From Claveliimonas monacensis (GTDB taxonomy: Bacteria; Bacillota; Clostridia; Lachnospirales; Lachnospiraceae): a DNA stretch of 64,000 nt. Under the pieces are notes generated by a model that saw only the letters and a program-made list of their open reading frames with translations, was not told the origin of the DNA and made no database searches. The translations under genes were made by a program, and so were the position numbers. The stretch covers positions 124,001 through 188,000 of the forward strand of contig NZ_JADCKL010000003.1 in assembly GCF_014982975.1 (NCBI RefSeq), given 5' to 3'. Positions 8,428 to 17,336 of this stretch are shown in pieces. Positions within the stretch are counted from its first letter, which is position 1; each line of letters opens with the position of its first letter.

Positions 8428-9795
8428 ATGGCAGAGTACAGGGAAATGATGCAGAAGCAGAGAGAATATTTCCGCACCGGAGAGACAAAAAACGTGGCTT
8501 TCCGGATAAGGCAGCTTGAGCGGATGGAAAAGTGGATCATCCAGAATGAGGAGGACATCATGGAGGCTTTGAAGCAGGACCTCCATAAGTCCCCCTTTGA
8601 GGCCTACGCCACAGAGATAGGGATTGTCAAGGAGGAGATCCGGTACACCCTGAAACATCTCAGGAGCTGGACAAAGCCAAAGCGGGTGCCAACCCCCATC
8701 ACACAGTTCCCCTCCAGATCCTTCATCTACCCGGAGCCCTACGGGGTGGTGCTGATCATGTCGCCCTGGAATTATCCCTTCCAGCTGACGATTGCTCCTT
8801 TAGTGGGAGCCATCTGCGCCGGTAACTGTGCGGTGGTGAAACCTTCCGCCTACTCCGCCGCCACTTCGGCCCTCATAGGCCGGATGATCCGGGAGCTGTT
8901 TCCGGCGAAGTATGTCCATGTGATCGAGGGAGGAAGAAAAGAAAACGAAGCCCTCTTGAATGAGAAGTTTGACTATATTTTCTTTACGGGAAGCGTGAAT
9001 GTAGGGCGCTATGTGATGGAGAAAGCGTCCGCCTACCTGACGCCTGTCAGCCTGGAGCTGGGCGGAAAGAGCCCCTGCATTGTAGACGAGACAGCGGACA
9101 TTGCTCTGGCAGCGAAGCGGATCGTCTGGGGAAAATTCCTGAACAGCGGTCAGACCTGCGTGGCGCCGGATTACCTTTTTGTCCACAAAAATGTAAAAGA
9201 GAAACTTCTGAAGCAGATGGCAAAGCAGATACGGAAAATGTATGGAAATGACCCCTGCAGAAATGAAGAATATCCGAAAATGATCAACCAAAAGCACTTT
9301 GACAGGGTGCTCGGCCTGATCCATGATACCCATGTGGTGTGCGGCGGGGGAAGCAGGCAGGACACCCTCCAGATCGAGCCCACCATCCTGGACCAGATCA
9401 CGTGGGAGCATCCGGCTATGCAGGAGGAGATCTTTGGCCCGGTACTGCCGGTCCTGACCTTTTATGACCTGAAGGAAGCGGTGGAGCAGGTGAACGCAAG
9501 GCCAAGACCTCTGGCCCTCTACCTGTTTACAAAGAAAAAGGAGAGGGAGGCTTACGTGCTGAAGCATGTCTCCTACGGCGGTGGCTGCATCAATGACACG
9601 GTGGTGCATCTGGCCACCTCCTATATGCCTTTTGGGGGTGTGGGAGACAGCGGTATGGGCGGATATCACGGGAAGGCAAGCTTTGATACGTTTACCCACC
9701 AGAAGAGTATCATGAAGAAGTCCTGCCTTATCGATATACCTGTCAGATATGCTCCCTTTAAGAAAAAACTGGACCTCCTCAAGAAGATCCAGTAA
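8428..9795 (+). CDS. Aldehyde dehydrogenase (NAD(P)+), class 3-like
   Basis: At 455 residues this fits the shorter class 3 (fatty/aryl aldehyde) group. It carries the SPWNYPF cofactor-binding segment, the FTGSVNVGR turn, the general-base glutamate in LELGGKSP and the catalytic cysteine in NSGQTCVAPDY, so the active site is intact. It oxidises an aldehyde to the acid; class 3 enzymes accept long-chain and aromatic aldehydes. An AGGAGAGAG lies before ATG 8428, 13 bases after the alcohol dehydrogenase stop, indicating one operon. The C-terminal stretch after residue ~430 is basic and may touch the membrane, as in some class 3 enzymes. It converges with feoB with only about 20 bases between. Confidence 0.9.
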   Translation: MAEYREMMQKQREYFRTGETKNVAFRIRQLERMEKWIIQNEEDIMEALKQDLHKSPFEAYATEIGIVKEEIRYTLKHLRSWTKPKRVPTPITQFPSRSFIYPEPYGVVLIMSPWNYPFQLTIAPLVGAICAGNCAVVKPSAYSAATSALIGRMIRELFPAKYVHVIEGGRKENEALLNEKFDYIFFTGSVNVGRYVMEKASAYLTPVSLELGGKSPCIVDETADIALAAKRIVWGKFLNSGQTCVAPDYLFVHKNVKEKLLKQMAKQIRKMYGNDPCRNEEYPKMINQKHFDRVLGLIHDTHVVCGGGSRQDTLQIEPTILDQITWEHPAMQEEIFGPVLPVLTFYDLKEAVEQVNARPRPLALYLFTKKKEREAYVLKHVSYGGGCINDTVVHLATSYMPFGGVGDSGMGGYHGKASFDTFTHQKSIMKKSCLIDIPVRYAPFKKKLDLLKKIQ

Positions 9796-9814
9796 AAGAT
9801 GCTGAAAATGGGGA

Positions 9815-11857
9815 TTACAGCAGCAGACCGATGTGGTAGACGAGAAAGCTCATCACCCAGGCCACGGCAAACTGAAAGCACACGAAGCAGGCGGTAAGAC
9901 GCCTGCTTTCTGTTTCCCTGCGGATGGTGGCGATGGTGGCTGTGCAGGGTATGTAGAGCAGGCAGAAGACCATCAGGGCATAGGCGTTTGTCGCGCCAAA
10001 TCCCATGCTCCCCAGCGTGGCTGCCATGGCGGTCATACCGTGGGATGTGGTAATGTTCTGAATGCCAAAAAGTACGCTGCAGCTTGAGACGACCACCTCT
10101 TTTGCGGCGATCCCGGCGATGAGTGCCACCACGATCTGCCAGTAGCCAAGTCCCAGAGGCGTAAATACCGGGACGATGGCTTTTCCGATCCAGGCGCCAA
10201 AGCTCGCGCCTATGTCTGTCACGTAGCCTGTGGGACCGAAATTGAGCAGCACCCACATGATGACAGATGCCACGAAGATGACAGTCCCTGCCTTTGTCAG
10301 GTAGTCTTTGATCTTCTCCCACACATAGATGGCAATGGTACGGGCGTTGGGAGATTTGTACTCCGGAAGCTCGATGAGAAGGGTCTGCTCTGCCTTGCTG
10401 CCGTCAAATTTTGAGATGACAAAAGCACAGACGATCGCCACCAGGATGCCCAGCAGGTACATAGAATAGCACACCAGCATGGCGTTCTTTCCAAAGAACA
10501 TGGAAGAGAACAGCACGTAGATGGGAAGCCTGGCACTGCAGGACATAAAGGGAGTAATGAGGATCGTCTTCAGCCGGTCTTTGCGGTGCTCCAAAGCTCT
10601 CGAGGCCATGACTGCGGGAACGGAGCATCCAAACCCCAGAAGCAGGGGGATGAAGGCTCTGCCTGAAAGGCCCAGGTGGCTCATGATATCATCCATGACA
10701 AAGGCCACGCGGGACATGTAGCCGCTGTCCTCCAGAATGGCCAGAGCTAGGAACAGGATAAAGATGTTGGGAAGGAATGTCAGTATACCGCCCACGCCTG
10801 AGATGATTCCGTCCACGATCAGGGATGTGACCATGGACCCTGTGCCTGCGGCGGCAAGGCCGTTTGACACAAGGGAGGAGAAAGCATCCAGCCCAATCTC
10901 AAAATAGCCCTTCAGGAAATCGCCCACGGTGAAAGTAAGGAAAAATACAAAGGCCATGATGGCCAGAAAAATGGGAAGTCCCAGCCATCTGCTTGTGAGA
11001 TACCTGTCGATGCGGTCTGTGCGTGCCTCGTTTTTAGACTTGTTGACAAGAACTTCCTGGATGATTTCCTCGATAAAATTGTATTTCTGGTTAATAATAT
11101 CCTTCTCGTAGTCCCGGTCAATGAGATCGGACAGATCCAGAGGATACTGGTCGCTGACATTTTTGTCCTTTTCCAGGTATTTGATGGCATGCCATCTCTT
11201 GTTGCTCATATCCGGATAGGATCTGTTCAGACGGTCCATGACCTGGTCGATCTTGTCCTCTATGTAATCTTCATAAACCATGGCATATTCCTGATGATGG
11301 TCATGCTTGTGGGCAGAGTGCTCTCCGTGATGATGGTGGATAAAGGGACTCTGCTTTGCATGGTCCTTGTGATGAGCCACTGCGTGGAGCAGGATGGACA
11401 GCCCGGATTTTTTCCTGGCGGAGACAGGGATGGCCGGAATGCCCAGCATCTCCGGAAGACGGTGCAGGTCGATCTCCATGCCCCGCTCCTCCACGATATC
11501 CATCATGTTCAGCGCCAGCACAACGGGTTTTCCCAGCTCAATGAGCTGGAGAGTCAGGTACAGGTTTCTCTCCAGACAGGAGGCGTCCACCACATCCACG
11601 ATGACATCCACCTCGTCGCTTAAGATACATTCCCTGGACACGGTCTCTTCCATTGTATAGGAAGTGAGACTGTAGATGCCGGGCAGATCGATGAGGCGAA
11701 AATCCTGCCCTTCGTAGCTGGCCCGCCCTTCTTTCTTTTCCACAGTGACCCCAGGCCAGTTGGCCACTTTCAGGTTGGCGCCCGTGAAGGCGTTGAAAAG
11801 AGTGGTCTTTCCGCAGTTGGGGTTGCCGATAAAAGCTACATTAATTGTTTCTGCCAT
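9815..11857 (-). CDS. feoB: Ferrous iron transporter FeoB (first copy, His-rich linker)
   Basis: The 680-residue protein has the N-terminal GTPase domain (G1 GNPNCGKT at 11-18, DLPG at 57-60, NMMD at 117-120), a regulatory helical region, and the Nramp-unrelated FeoB membrane domain with two Gate motifs and about 8 helices. It imports Fe(II) across the cytoplasmic membrane, driven or gated by nucleotide hydrolysis. The linker at residues ~158-188 holds about a dozen histidines. It overlaps feoA by 17 bases and shares its promoter. No feoC is present. A second feoB lies at 54350, so the genome keeps at least two systems. Confidence 0.96.
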   Translation of the reverse strand: MAETINVAFIGNPNCGKTTLFNAFTGANLKVANWPGVTVEKKEGRASYEGQDFRLIDLPGIYSLTSYTMEETVSRECILSDEVDVIVDVVDASCLERNLYLTLQLIELGKPVVLALNMMDIVEERGMEIDLHRLPEMLGIPAIPVSARKKSGLSILLHAVAHHKDHAKQSPFIHHHHGEHSAHKHDHHQEYAMVYEDYIEDKIDQVMDRLNRSYPDMSNKRWHAIKYLEKDKNVSDQYPLDLSDLIDRDYEKDIINQKYNFIEEIIQEVLVNKSKNEARTDRIDRYLTSRWLGLPIFLAIMAFVFFLTFTVGDFLKGYFEIGLDAFSSLVSNGLAAAGTGSMVTSLIVDGIISGVGGILTFLPNIFILFLALAILEDSGYMSRVAFVMDDIMSHLGLSGRAFIPLLLGFGCSVPAVMASRALEHRKDRLKTILITPFMSCSARLPIYVLFSSMFFGKNAMLVCYSMYLLGILVAIVCAFVISKFDGSKAEQTLLIELPEYKSPNARTIAIYVWEKIKDYLTKAGTVIFVASVIMWVLLNFGPTGYVTDIGASFGAWIGKAIVPVFTPLGLGYWQIVVALIAGIAAKEVVVSSCSVLFGIQNITTSHGMTAMAATLGSMGFGATNAYALMVFCLLYIPCTATIATIRRETESRRLTACFVCFQFAVAWVMSFLVYHIGLLL

Positions 11858-12083
11858 CTTCCGGCACCTCCTTCACATCGATATTGTCAGCGATCTGCCT
11901 CCCCAGTGCAAAGCGGGTGCCCCTGAATTTGGCTGTCAGGGCGCCTTTCTTGTCGTTGTTTAAAATGGTGATCAGAGCGCCCTCCGTGAGACCCAGGGCC
12001 TCAAGACGGCGCTCCAGCTTTTTCTCGGTATGTATTTTGCACACCTGATATGTGTGGTTATTTTTCCCCTGTTTCAGTATCAT
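11841..12083 (-). CDS. feoA: FeoA-type SH3-like protein
   Basis: This 80-residue protein has the FeoA fold, with the KLERRLEALGLTEGALITIL core and the C-terminal FALGRQIADNIDV strand. FeoA is a small cytoplasmic partner needed for FeoB-dependent Fe(II) uptake. The start chosen is ATG 12083, with AAGGAG at 12092-12097; an in-frame ATG 72 bases upstream would lie inside the -35 box of the promoter. Its stop lies inside the start of feoB (17-base overlap), so translation is likely coupled. Confidence 0.93.
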   Translation of the reverse strand: MILKQGKNNHTYQVCKIHTEKKLERRLEALGLTEGALITILNNDKKGALTAKFRGTRFALGRQIADNIDVKEVPEDGRNN

Positions 12084-12126
12084 TTGTAAGTCTCCTTTAT
12101 TGAGAAAAATTATCTTCTGGGATACA

Positions 12127-12155
12127 ATTATAGCATTATTTGACGAGGCTGACAA
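12127..12155 (-). promoter_or_regulatory. Promoter of the first feoAB operon
   Basis: Reading the minus strand, TTGTCA (12155-12150), a 17-base spacer and a consensus TATAAT (12132-12127) lie about 40 bases before feoA. I see no GTTAGT-type box like those at the second feo locus. Confidence 0.7.
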
Positions 12156-12260
12156 TGTGAAGTATAATCATCCTGTTGCCCCCTTGTCCCGGGATGAGGG
12201 ATGCTGCTAGGTTTTTAGAGTGCCGGGGAGGGGAAATGCGGGTGGCGAAAGGAGATTTCT

Positions 12261-13157
12261 ATGCAGATATATGAATTGCTGCTTTATTTTTTTATATACA
12301 GTTTCCTGGGGTGGTGTACGGAGGTGGCTTTTGCCACAGTCAAGGAGAGGAGATTTGTCAACAGGGGTTTTCTCAATGGCCCCCTGTGTCCCATATACGG
12401 AGTGGGCGTGTCCTCTGTAGTCACGCTGCTGGCAGGCTTTCAGGATAATCTTTTGCTTCTGTATCTGTCCTCCCTTGTACTTGTGACGGTGATCGAGGGT
12501 GTGACCGGATATATCATGGACAGGATCTTTCACCATAAGTGGTGGGATTACACAGGCCTTCCGCTTAATATCGGCGGGTATGTGTGCCTGCCCTTTTCCA
12601 TTGCCTGGGGAGCAGCCTGTGTGCTGATCGTAAAAGGGATCCATCCGCTCGTTGCAAAGCTGGTCAATGTCATTCCCGTTCCGGCTGGGATCACTCTGAT
12701 CTGTGCTCTTCTGGCCGGGCTGGCCGCAGACCTGGCTGTGACCTCGGCAAGTATACTGAAGCTGAACCGGCGGCTGGATATGCTGGAGAAGATCGGCCTG
12801 GAGCTTCATGAGCTTTCGGATAAAATGGGAACAAATATCCACGAAAATGTCATGGATGCCATGGAAAAAGCGGAAATGCTGGGCGATGCTGCTCAGGAGA
12901 AGAAAGAGCAGCTGGATGCTCTCTCCGGGGAGGCTAAGGAGAGGCTGGATGTCCTGTCGGAAGAGGCGAAAGAGCGTGCTGAACAGCTTAGGGTGCATTA
13001 TGATGAACTGAAGCAGCGCTACGCGGAATTGACAGGAGCTACCCTGCAGTCCAGCCGGCGTTTTGTGAAGGCGTTCCCGAGGATGGAGTCCAGAAAGCAC
13101 AAAGAGCTCCTGGATGATATGAAGCGGAGATTGGAAGAGTTGAGTCGCAGAAAATAA
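12261..13157 (+). CDS. PF06541 'putative ABC transporter permease' (CmpB-like) membrane protein
   Basis: The first ~165 of 298 residues form about five membrane helices with the family's hallmark start (FFIYSFLGWCTEV), the FLNGPLCPIYGVGV loop and the later GLPLNIGGYVCLPFS segment. The remaining ~130 residues are a long charged amphipathic helix or coiled coil with Glu/Lys/Leu heptads, ending in KRRLEELSRRK. Databases call this family a permease, but no ATPase partner is near, and its true role is not established. ATG 12261 follows AAAGGAG. It ends at a strong hairpin shared with the convergent Nudix gene. Confidence 0.75.
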   Translation: MQIYELLLYFFIYSFLGWCTEVAFATVKERRFVNRGFLNGPLCPIYGVGVSSVVTLLAGFQDNLLLLYLSSLVLVTVIEGVTGYIMDRIFHHKWWDYTGLPLNIGGYVCLPFSIAWGAACVLIVKGIHPLVAKLVNVIPVPAGITLICALLAGLAADLAVTSASILKLNRRLDMLEKIGLELHELSDKMGTNIHENVMDAMEKAEMLGDAAQEKKEQLDALSGEAKERLDVLSEEAKERAEQLRVHYDELKQRYAELTGATLQSSRRFVKAFPRMESRKHKELLDDMKRRLEELSRRK

Positions 13158-13205
13158 GCGGGCGATCCCGGGTCTTGCAAAGGCCCGGGCGCCCGCTCTG
13201 TTATT
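13157..13205. terminator. Bidirectional terminator
   Basis: A long GC-rich stem pairs 13157-13164 with 13190-13197, with further pairing of CCCGGG segments inside. It is followed on the + side by a T-rich run. It sits between two convergent genes and can serve both. Confidence 0.8.
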
Positions 13206-13230
13206 TTTCTATTTATATATTACGGTGTGC

Positions 13231-13914
13231 TCAGATGTGAAAGAGTGCCTTCAGACCGCACAGGATCATGGCGCCATGGTCAAAAGCCAGCCCTTCACTG
13301 TTTCTGGCAGTGCAGGAATCCTCATCAAATACCGGGGGACAAAAGAGGGAGGAAGAAAGAACCGTGTCTCCATCTTCAAGACGGAGTTCGTACAGCAGAT
13401 CTTTCTGGCAGCCTTCACCTTTCCGGTTCAGTGTGACGGTGAACCAGCGGGTCTCGCTGGCGTCATCCCCGGCTTCTGTGGGGATCTGGCCTGTATCCAG
13501 AACGGCAAGGTGAGCGCAGCTCATGACCCAGGTGCGGGGATCACGTCCCGGTTTTGAAAAGGTGTAGAGCTGCCGCAGAGGGATGCCTTTCACATGGGTT
13601 TCCTCCAGAAGCTCCCTTGCTGCCGCCTGCATGACCGTTTCGCCGGGACTTACAAAGCCGCCGGGCAGGGCATAGCAGCCAAGGCAGGGATGCCCGCCTC
13701 TTTTCACCATAAGAAGTTTAAGTGTGCCATCCGTCAGAAAATGTTCTGATGCGGGCGGAATTTTTCCGTCTGCGCCACAGGAAGAAGCAAGTCCCGGGGC
13801 AGCGAAGATAAGCATGTCCACTGTCACGGAGGGCCGGGGATAGTTGCCGGGCTGGTACCGTGACAGGAATTCTTCCTCTGTCAGACCGTTTTTGTCTCGA
13901 AACTTTTCTGGCAT
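13231..13914 (-). CDS. Nudix hydrolase
   Basis: The 227-residue protein carries a complete Nudix box (GGFVSPGE, then AAARELLEETHVKG) with the expected Gly, Glu, Arg-Glu and Glu-Glu spacing. It is expected to hydrolyse a nucleoside diphosphate linked to another group, using Mg2+. Its length, the VTVDMLIF opening strand and the C-terminal winged region recall the NrtR/ADP-ribose-type group rather than MutT, but the substrate is not decidable. The start ATG 13914 has AGGAGG 6 bases upstream; 13 additional in-frame codons upstream are disfavoured. It follows the J-domain gene by 13 bases, forming a two-gene operon. Confidence 0.88.
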   Translation of the reverse strand: MPEKFRDKNGLTEEEFLSRYQPGNYPRPSVTVDMLIFAAPGLASSCGADGKIPPASEHFLTDGTLKLLMVKRGGHPCLGCYALPGGFVSPGETVMQAAARELLEETHVKGIPLRQLYTFSKPGRDPRTWVMSCAHLAVLDTGQIPTEAGDDASETRWFTVTLNRKGEGCQKDLLYELRLEDGDTVLSSSLFCPPVFDEDSCTARNSEGLAFDHGAMILCGLKALFHI

Positions 13915-13927
13915 AAAGTACCTCCTG

Positions 13928-14602
13928 TCAGGACTGGAGCTGCCGGTAGGCAATCAGTTTGTCCAGATTATTCAGAAACAGAGCGTTCTGGCTGGTGATC
14001 TTTTTCTTTTCCAGCGCAGATTTGCACTGTTCCAGATAGCTGTCATACATGGAGTAGAGCAAAGGATAGGGAAGATCCCTGTTCTGACTCCACTGGAACA
14101 GAAGCCAGTTCATGGCGTGGGCAAACCAGTAGCGCCGCGGTATTTCCCCGTCTTTTAATACAAGGATGTGGGGCTGAGCTTCCTCGGCCATGGCGGCCAG
14201 TCTTTCGGCGTCCGGCTCCTGCCTGCTGAATTTTCTGGGCTTCAGAAGGACGGCGCTTTCACTGACCAGGCCGTTCAGTTTGTTGGCAGCTTCCCAGTAG
14301 GGGGCGAAATTCGGTGAGAGAGGACCGGTGCGCTTCATTTCCCGTTCCCTTTCCCGCTCAGCCCTGGTTTCTCTGCGGATAGGATTGCGTATCCTTCTGT
14401 CGTAGACCCTGCGGCTGTCCGGATCGCTTAGGATCCGGTAGGCGGTCAGTACATTCTGAATATAGGATGTAGTGTCAAAACTACTGTTTATATTTTCGTC
14501 CGGATGCATTTTTTTCACTAAAAAATTCTTGGCGTCTGCAATCTCTTTCTCATCTGCATCCATGGAAACGCCAAGAAGATCATAGTAAGTACAATCTTTC
14601 AT
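13928..14602 (-). CDS. J-domain protein
   Basis: The N-terminal 60 residues form a J-domain (YYDLLGV at 6-12, HPD at 33-35, then AYRILSDPDSRRVYDRR). J-proteins stimulate ATP hydrolysis by Hsp70 partners and deliver clients. The remaining ~165 residues are helical without zinc-finger or G/F region, so this is a specialised class C type, not DnaJ itself. The start ATG 14602 lies 8 bases after GGGG of the binding site; ATG 14608 is only 2 bases away and is disfavoured. It is upstream of the Nudix gene on the same strand. Its Hsp70 partner may be the one at 18837. Confidence 0.85.
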   Translation of the reverse strand: MKDCTYYDLLGVSMDADEKEIADAKNFLVKKMHPDENINSSFDTTSYIQNVLTAYRILSDPDSRRVYDRRIRNPIRRETRAEREREREMKRTGPLSPNFAPYWEAANKLNGLVSESAVLLKPRKFSRQEPDAERLAAMAEEAQPHILVLKDGEIPRRYWFAHAMNWLLFQWSQNRDLPYPLLYSMYDSYLEQCKSALEKKKITSQNALFLNNLDKLIAYRQLQS

Positions 14603-14789
14603 ATACATCTCCCCTTACAAATTCTGTTTATAAACTCCCACTTATTATAATACTTCAGCAGAACCGGGAAATCAACCGGAAATCCATCGGACAACTGTAT
14701 TGGAATTTATCAGATATCTGCTTCAGAGAGGATATTGCATGATGTGTCCCTTTGCGGTATTCTTATGTCCGGAAGGAGTGAAATGGATC

Positions 14790-15371
14790 ATGAAACGTGT
14801 GGAAAAGAAGAATTTGTCCCGGATCACTGACTGGTGCCAGGCGGTGATGGAGTCCCGTGCTCCCCGGGGAGGACTGTATATAGATGCCACCATGGGAAAT
14901 GGCAACGATACGCTTTTTCTCTGTCAGATGGCAGGAAATGAAGGGCAGGTGCTTGCCTTTGATATTCAGAAAGAAGCCCTGGAGACGACAAGGGAACTGC
15001 TGGAAAAACATGGAGTACACAGCCGGGCCAGACTGATCCTGGACGGCCATCAGCATATGGAACGGTATGCCGGGCCGGAGAGCGCGGATGTGATCTGCTT
15101 TAATTTCGGATATCTTCCGGGAGGAGATCACCGCATTGCCACTAGCCCCGCGACCAGTGTGGAAGCTGTGGAGCAGGGGCTGCGTATTCTGAAAAAAGGC
15201 GGGATGATGAGCCTTTGTATCTATAGCGGGGGCGACACAGGTTTTGAAGAAAAAGAGGCGCTTCTTGCTTTTCTTGGAACTCTGCCGCCCCGCAGATATA
15301 CCGTTATTGTGAACACTTATTATAACAGAGGAAATCATCCTCCTGTCCCGGTGTTTATCTTCAAGGAGTAG
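14790..15371 (+). CDS. mnmM: tRNA mnm5(s2)U34 methyltransferase MnmM (YtqB)-like
   Basis: The 193-residue protein is a class I SAM methyltransferase of the PF06962 'rRNA methylase' family. It has the SAM-binding motif DATMGNGNDT, an acidic strand end (LAFDIQ), and the NFGYLPGGDH motif characteristic of YtqB. B. subtilis YtqB is now known as MnmM, which methylates nm5U34 to mnm5U34 in the tRNA wobble position. Assignment to that activity rests on family resemblance. ATG 14790 follows AAGGAG by 11 bases; a GTG at 14778 overlaps the binding site. Its stop overlaps the convergent nuclease gene by 11 bases. Confidence 0.82.
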   Translation: MKRVEKKNLSRITDWCQAVMESRAPRGGLYIDATMGNGNDTLFLCQMAGNEGQVLAFDIQKEALETTRELLEKHGVHSRARLILDGHQHMERYAGPESADVICFNFGYLPGGDHRIATSPATSVEAVEQGLRILKKGGMMSLCIYSGGDTGFEEKEALLAFLGTLPPRRYTVIVNTYYNRGNHPPVPVFIFKE

Positions 15372-16236
15372 TTACCCGGGAGCCCGGGGAAGCCAGAGAC
15401 TGCCGTCCGCCGGAGGCAAGCCAGTCTTTCCAGCTTTCTTCCACGGTCTGTGTTTTCCTGGGCTTCAGAAAATCATACATGTCCTGTATATCCGGTATTT
15501 CTTCCTCGAGACTGTCGGCAGTGGCTGAAAGACTGCAGCCTTTGGACAGTTTTTTGTAAATCTGGACAAACAATTTATGCTCTGCACCTTCCACACGGCC
15601 CTCGGCCACTCCTTCCTCCCGGGCCCGCCTCTGCTCGATGACCTTCTCTTCCCACTCCTGCATATATTTCACTCCAATCTCTTCGCTTGATTTGATCATG
15701 GCTATCCTGCGCTGCAGCTCCCGGATCTTTCCGCTCCTGCAGGAACTGCTGACCTCCTCTGTGGTGTGCTCTATGTACCGGAGCAGTTCGATCAGCTCCT
15801 CCGACACGCCCAACGGATCCTTTCCCCGGGTGTTCAGAAAGATCCGGGCCGCCCCGTCATCCAGGGCGATCCCCGGATCCTCGTCGCACCTCATGCGGAA
15901 CGTGTACCGGTACAGGTCTTTCCCGAACAGATCAAAGGGCGCGATCATGCTCTGGTACAGACGGCTGCGCCTTGGAAGATTTTTCGTATCCTCCTTCTGC
16001 ACTTCCGCGTCATAGACGGTGTCCTCCATGTCCATGGCCCACACATCCATGCGAATGAAGCGGAAGAGGGGCGAGCTGCGCTTTTCCTTCTCTGCCTGGG
16101 GAGGATATTTAAGAAGAATATCCTTTCCAAGGATGATCTCCAGGATAGTCTGCATGATAACAGGATCTTCCATTGCCTCCGCAAACAGAAAGCGGTCCAG
16201 CAGATTCAGGTCTTTCAGTGCTTTGTGAAACGCCAT
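15361..16236 (-). CDS. Rpn-family PD-(D/E)XK nuclease / putative transposase
   Basis: The 291-residue protein begins with the family's KALKDLNLLDRFLFAEAM and carries the nuclease core: an Asp in RMDVWAMD followed by YDAEVQ, the D-x(n)-E-x-Q signature. The C-terminal 90 residues are charged and helical (EEKVIEQRRAREEGVAEGRVEG). Rpn proteins promote RecA-independent recombination in E. coli and are often annotated as transposases. They occur in many copies in Lachnospiraceae and carry no terminal repeats. ATG 16236 has AAAGGAG just upstream. A near-consensus promoter (TTGTCA, 17, TATAAT, 16280-16252) lies so close that its transcript would begin within the binding site. Confidence 0.85.
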   Translation of the reverse strand: MAFHKALKDLNLLDRFLFAEAMEDPVIMQTILEIILGKDILLKYPPQAEKEKRSSPLFRFIRMDVWAMDMEDTVYDAEVQKEDTKNLPRRSRLYQSMIAPFDLFGKDLYRYTFRMRCDEDPGIALDDGAARIFLNTRGKDPLGVSEELIELLRYIEHTTEEVSSSCRSGKIRELQRRIAMIKSSEEIGVKYMQEWEEKVIEQRRAREEGVAEGRVEGAEHKLFVQIYKKLSKGCSLSATADSLEEEIPDIQDMYDFLKPRKTQTVEESWKDWLASGGRQSLASPGSRVTTP

Positions 16237-16644
16237 TCGTATTCTCCTTTCATTATAAACGGCAATGTACAAGTTGACAATAAAAACATGAAAAAGCAAA
16301 ATTTTCCTGCCATACCTGTACGTCAGAAAGTGATGTGAGGGGTATTGACATGTCGGAAGACACTCCTCGAAATAAAAAGATTTTATAAGATAGTGTAAGA
16401 AAAAATCCCCGCCCGGAGATTTTTACATAATGAAGCATATAAAGATTAACATATGTCTCCTGGAAAGTCAATTGTGTAAAGTGACATTTTTGGTAATATA
16501 AAATGCAGATTGTTCCTGGATATGACAGCAGAGACTTGTTGTACAGGAGAAAGAGTGGTAAACTGGCCATAAATACGCAGCCTGGCTGTGGGAGGCCGGG
16601 ACTGCCGGTTAAAGATTATGCAGAAGGGAAAGGAAGAGACGGAT
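16237..16644. other. Intergenic region between divergent genes
   Basis: About 400 AT-rich bases hold the possible minus-strand promoter of the Rpn gene (16252-16280) and a weak hairpin at 16403-16424. TTGACA-like boxes occur near 16274 and 16345 without convincing -10 partners. I see no gene. Confidence 0.4.
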
Positions 16645-17124
16645 ATGAGAAGGCCAAAGAGAAAGATGACAGATATGGGTGAGATTACCCGGATGATCGA
16701 TGAATGCATGGTGTGCCGGATCGGCATGGGAAGCCAGGGGAAAATTTATGTAGTGCCCATGAATTTTGGATACAGCTGCCAGGAAGAGAAGCTTACATTC
16801 TATCTCCACAGTGCAAAGGTTGGTCGAAAGATCGAAGCGCTTAAGGAGGAACCGGAGGTGTGCGTAGAGCTGGACTGCCGCCACGGACTGATGGAAGCGG
16901 AGGAACCCTGCAGTCACAGCTATTACTACGCCAGTCTGATCGGCACCGGAAAGGTGCAGGTTTTAAAAACCTTCGAGGAAAAGCTGGATGGCTTGAAGAA
17001 AGTGATGCGCCACCAGACCGGAAAAGACTTTGATAATTTTGATGAAAAATGGGTCAATGCCGTGGAGGTACTGAAGGTGGAACTGGAAGAGTACACCTGC
17101 AAATACCACGACGGGACAAATTAG
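16645..17124 (+). CDS. Pyridoxamine 5'-phosphate oxidase-fold flavoprotein (NimA-like)
   Basis: The 159-residue protein has the split-barrel FMN-binding fold: an N-terminal helix ending in MVCRIGMGSQG, the strand YVVPMNFGY, then LTFYLHSAKVGRKIEALKEEPEVC and a C-terminal WVNAVEVLKVELEE strand. These features match the NimA/YhbP-type family, which includes 5-nitroimidazole reductases and many uncharacterised flavin or F420 enzymes. No resistance role can be claimed from sequence alone. ATG 16645 lies 8 bases behind AAAGGAAG. The gene ends at a strong terminator and stands alone. Confidence 0.82.
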   Translation: MRRPKRKMTDMGEITRMIDECMVCRIGMGSQGKIYVVPMNFGYSCQEEKLTFYLHSAKVGRKIEALKEEPEVCVELDCRHGLMEAEEPCSHSYYYASLIGTGKVQVLKTFEEKLDGLKKVMRHQTGKDFDNFDEKWVNAVEVLKVELEEYTCKYHDGTN

Positions 17125-17150
17125 GAAGCGAAGAATGAAAAAGAGACAGA

Positions 17151-17175
17151 GGCATCCCTGCGGGGATGCCTTTTT
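17151..17175 (+). terminator. Rho-independent terminator
   Basis: An 8-bp GC-rich stem (17151-17158 with 17163-17170) has a tetraloop and is followed by TTTTT. Confidence 0.93.
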
Positions 17176-17336
17176 GGCATCTGCCCGGTGGGAGATAAAA
17201 ATAAAAAGATTGCGAATTCTATTAACTTTTTGGCGGTTTTATTGAAACGCCGGGAGAAATGTGCTAAGTAATCTTTGGAAAAACAACAGTGTTACGGCAG
17301 GGGAACGGCTGTCAGCGGAGGAGATCGGAGGCGTCT

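Noticed and set aside
15361-16299. Rpn gene as part of a complete insertion sequence
   Set aside because: No terminal inverted repeats or target-site duplications were seen at its borders, so it is listed as a gene only.
16253-16570. 105-codon frame in the gap upstream of the Rpn gene
   Set aside because: No binding site, no recognisable motif, and it overlaps a plausible promoter.
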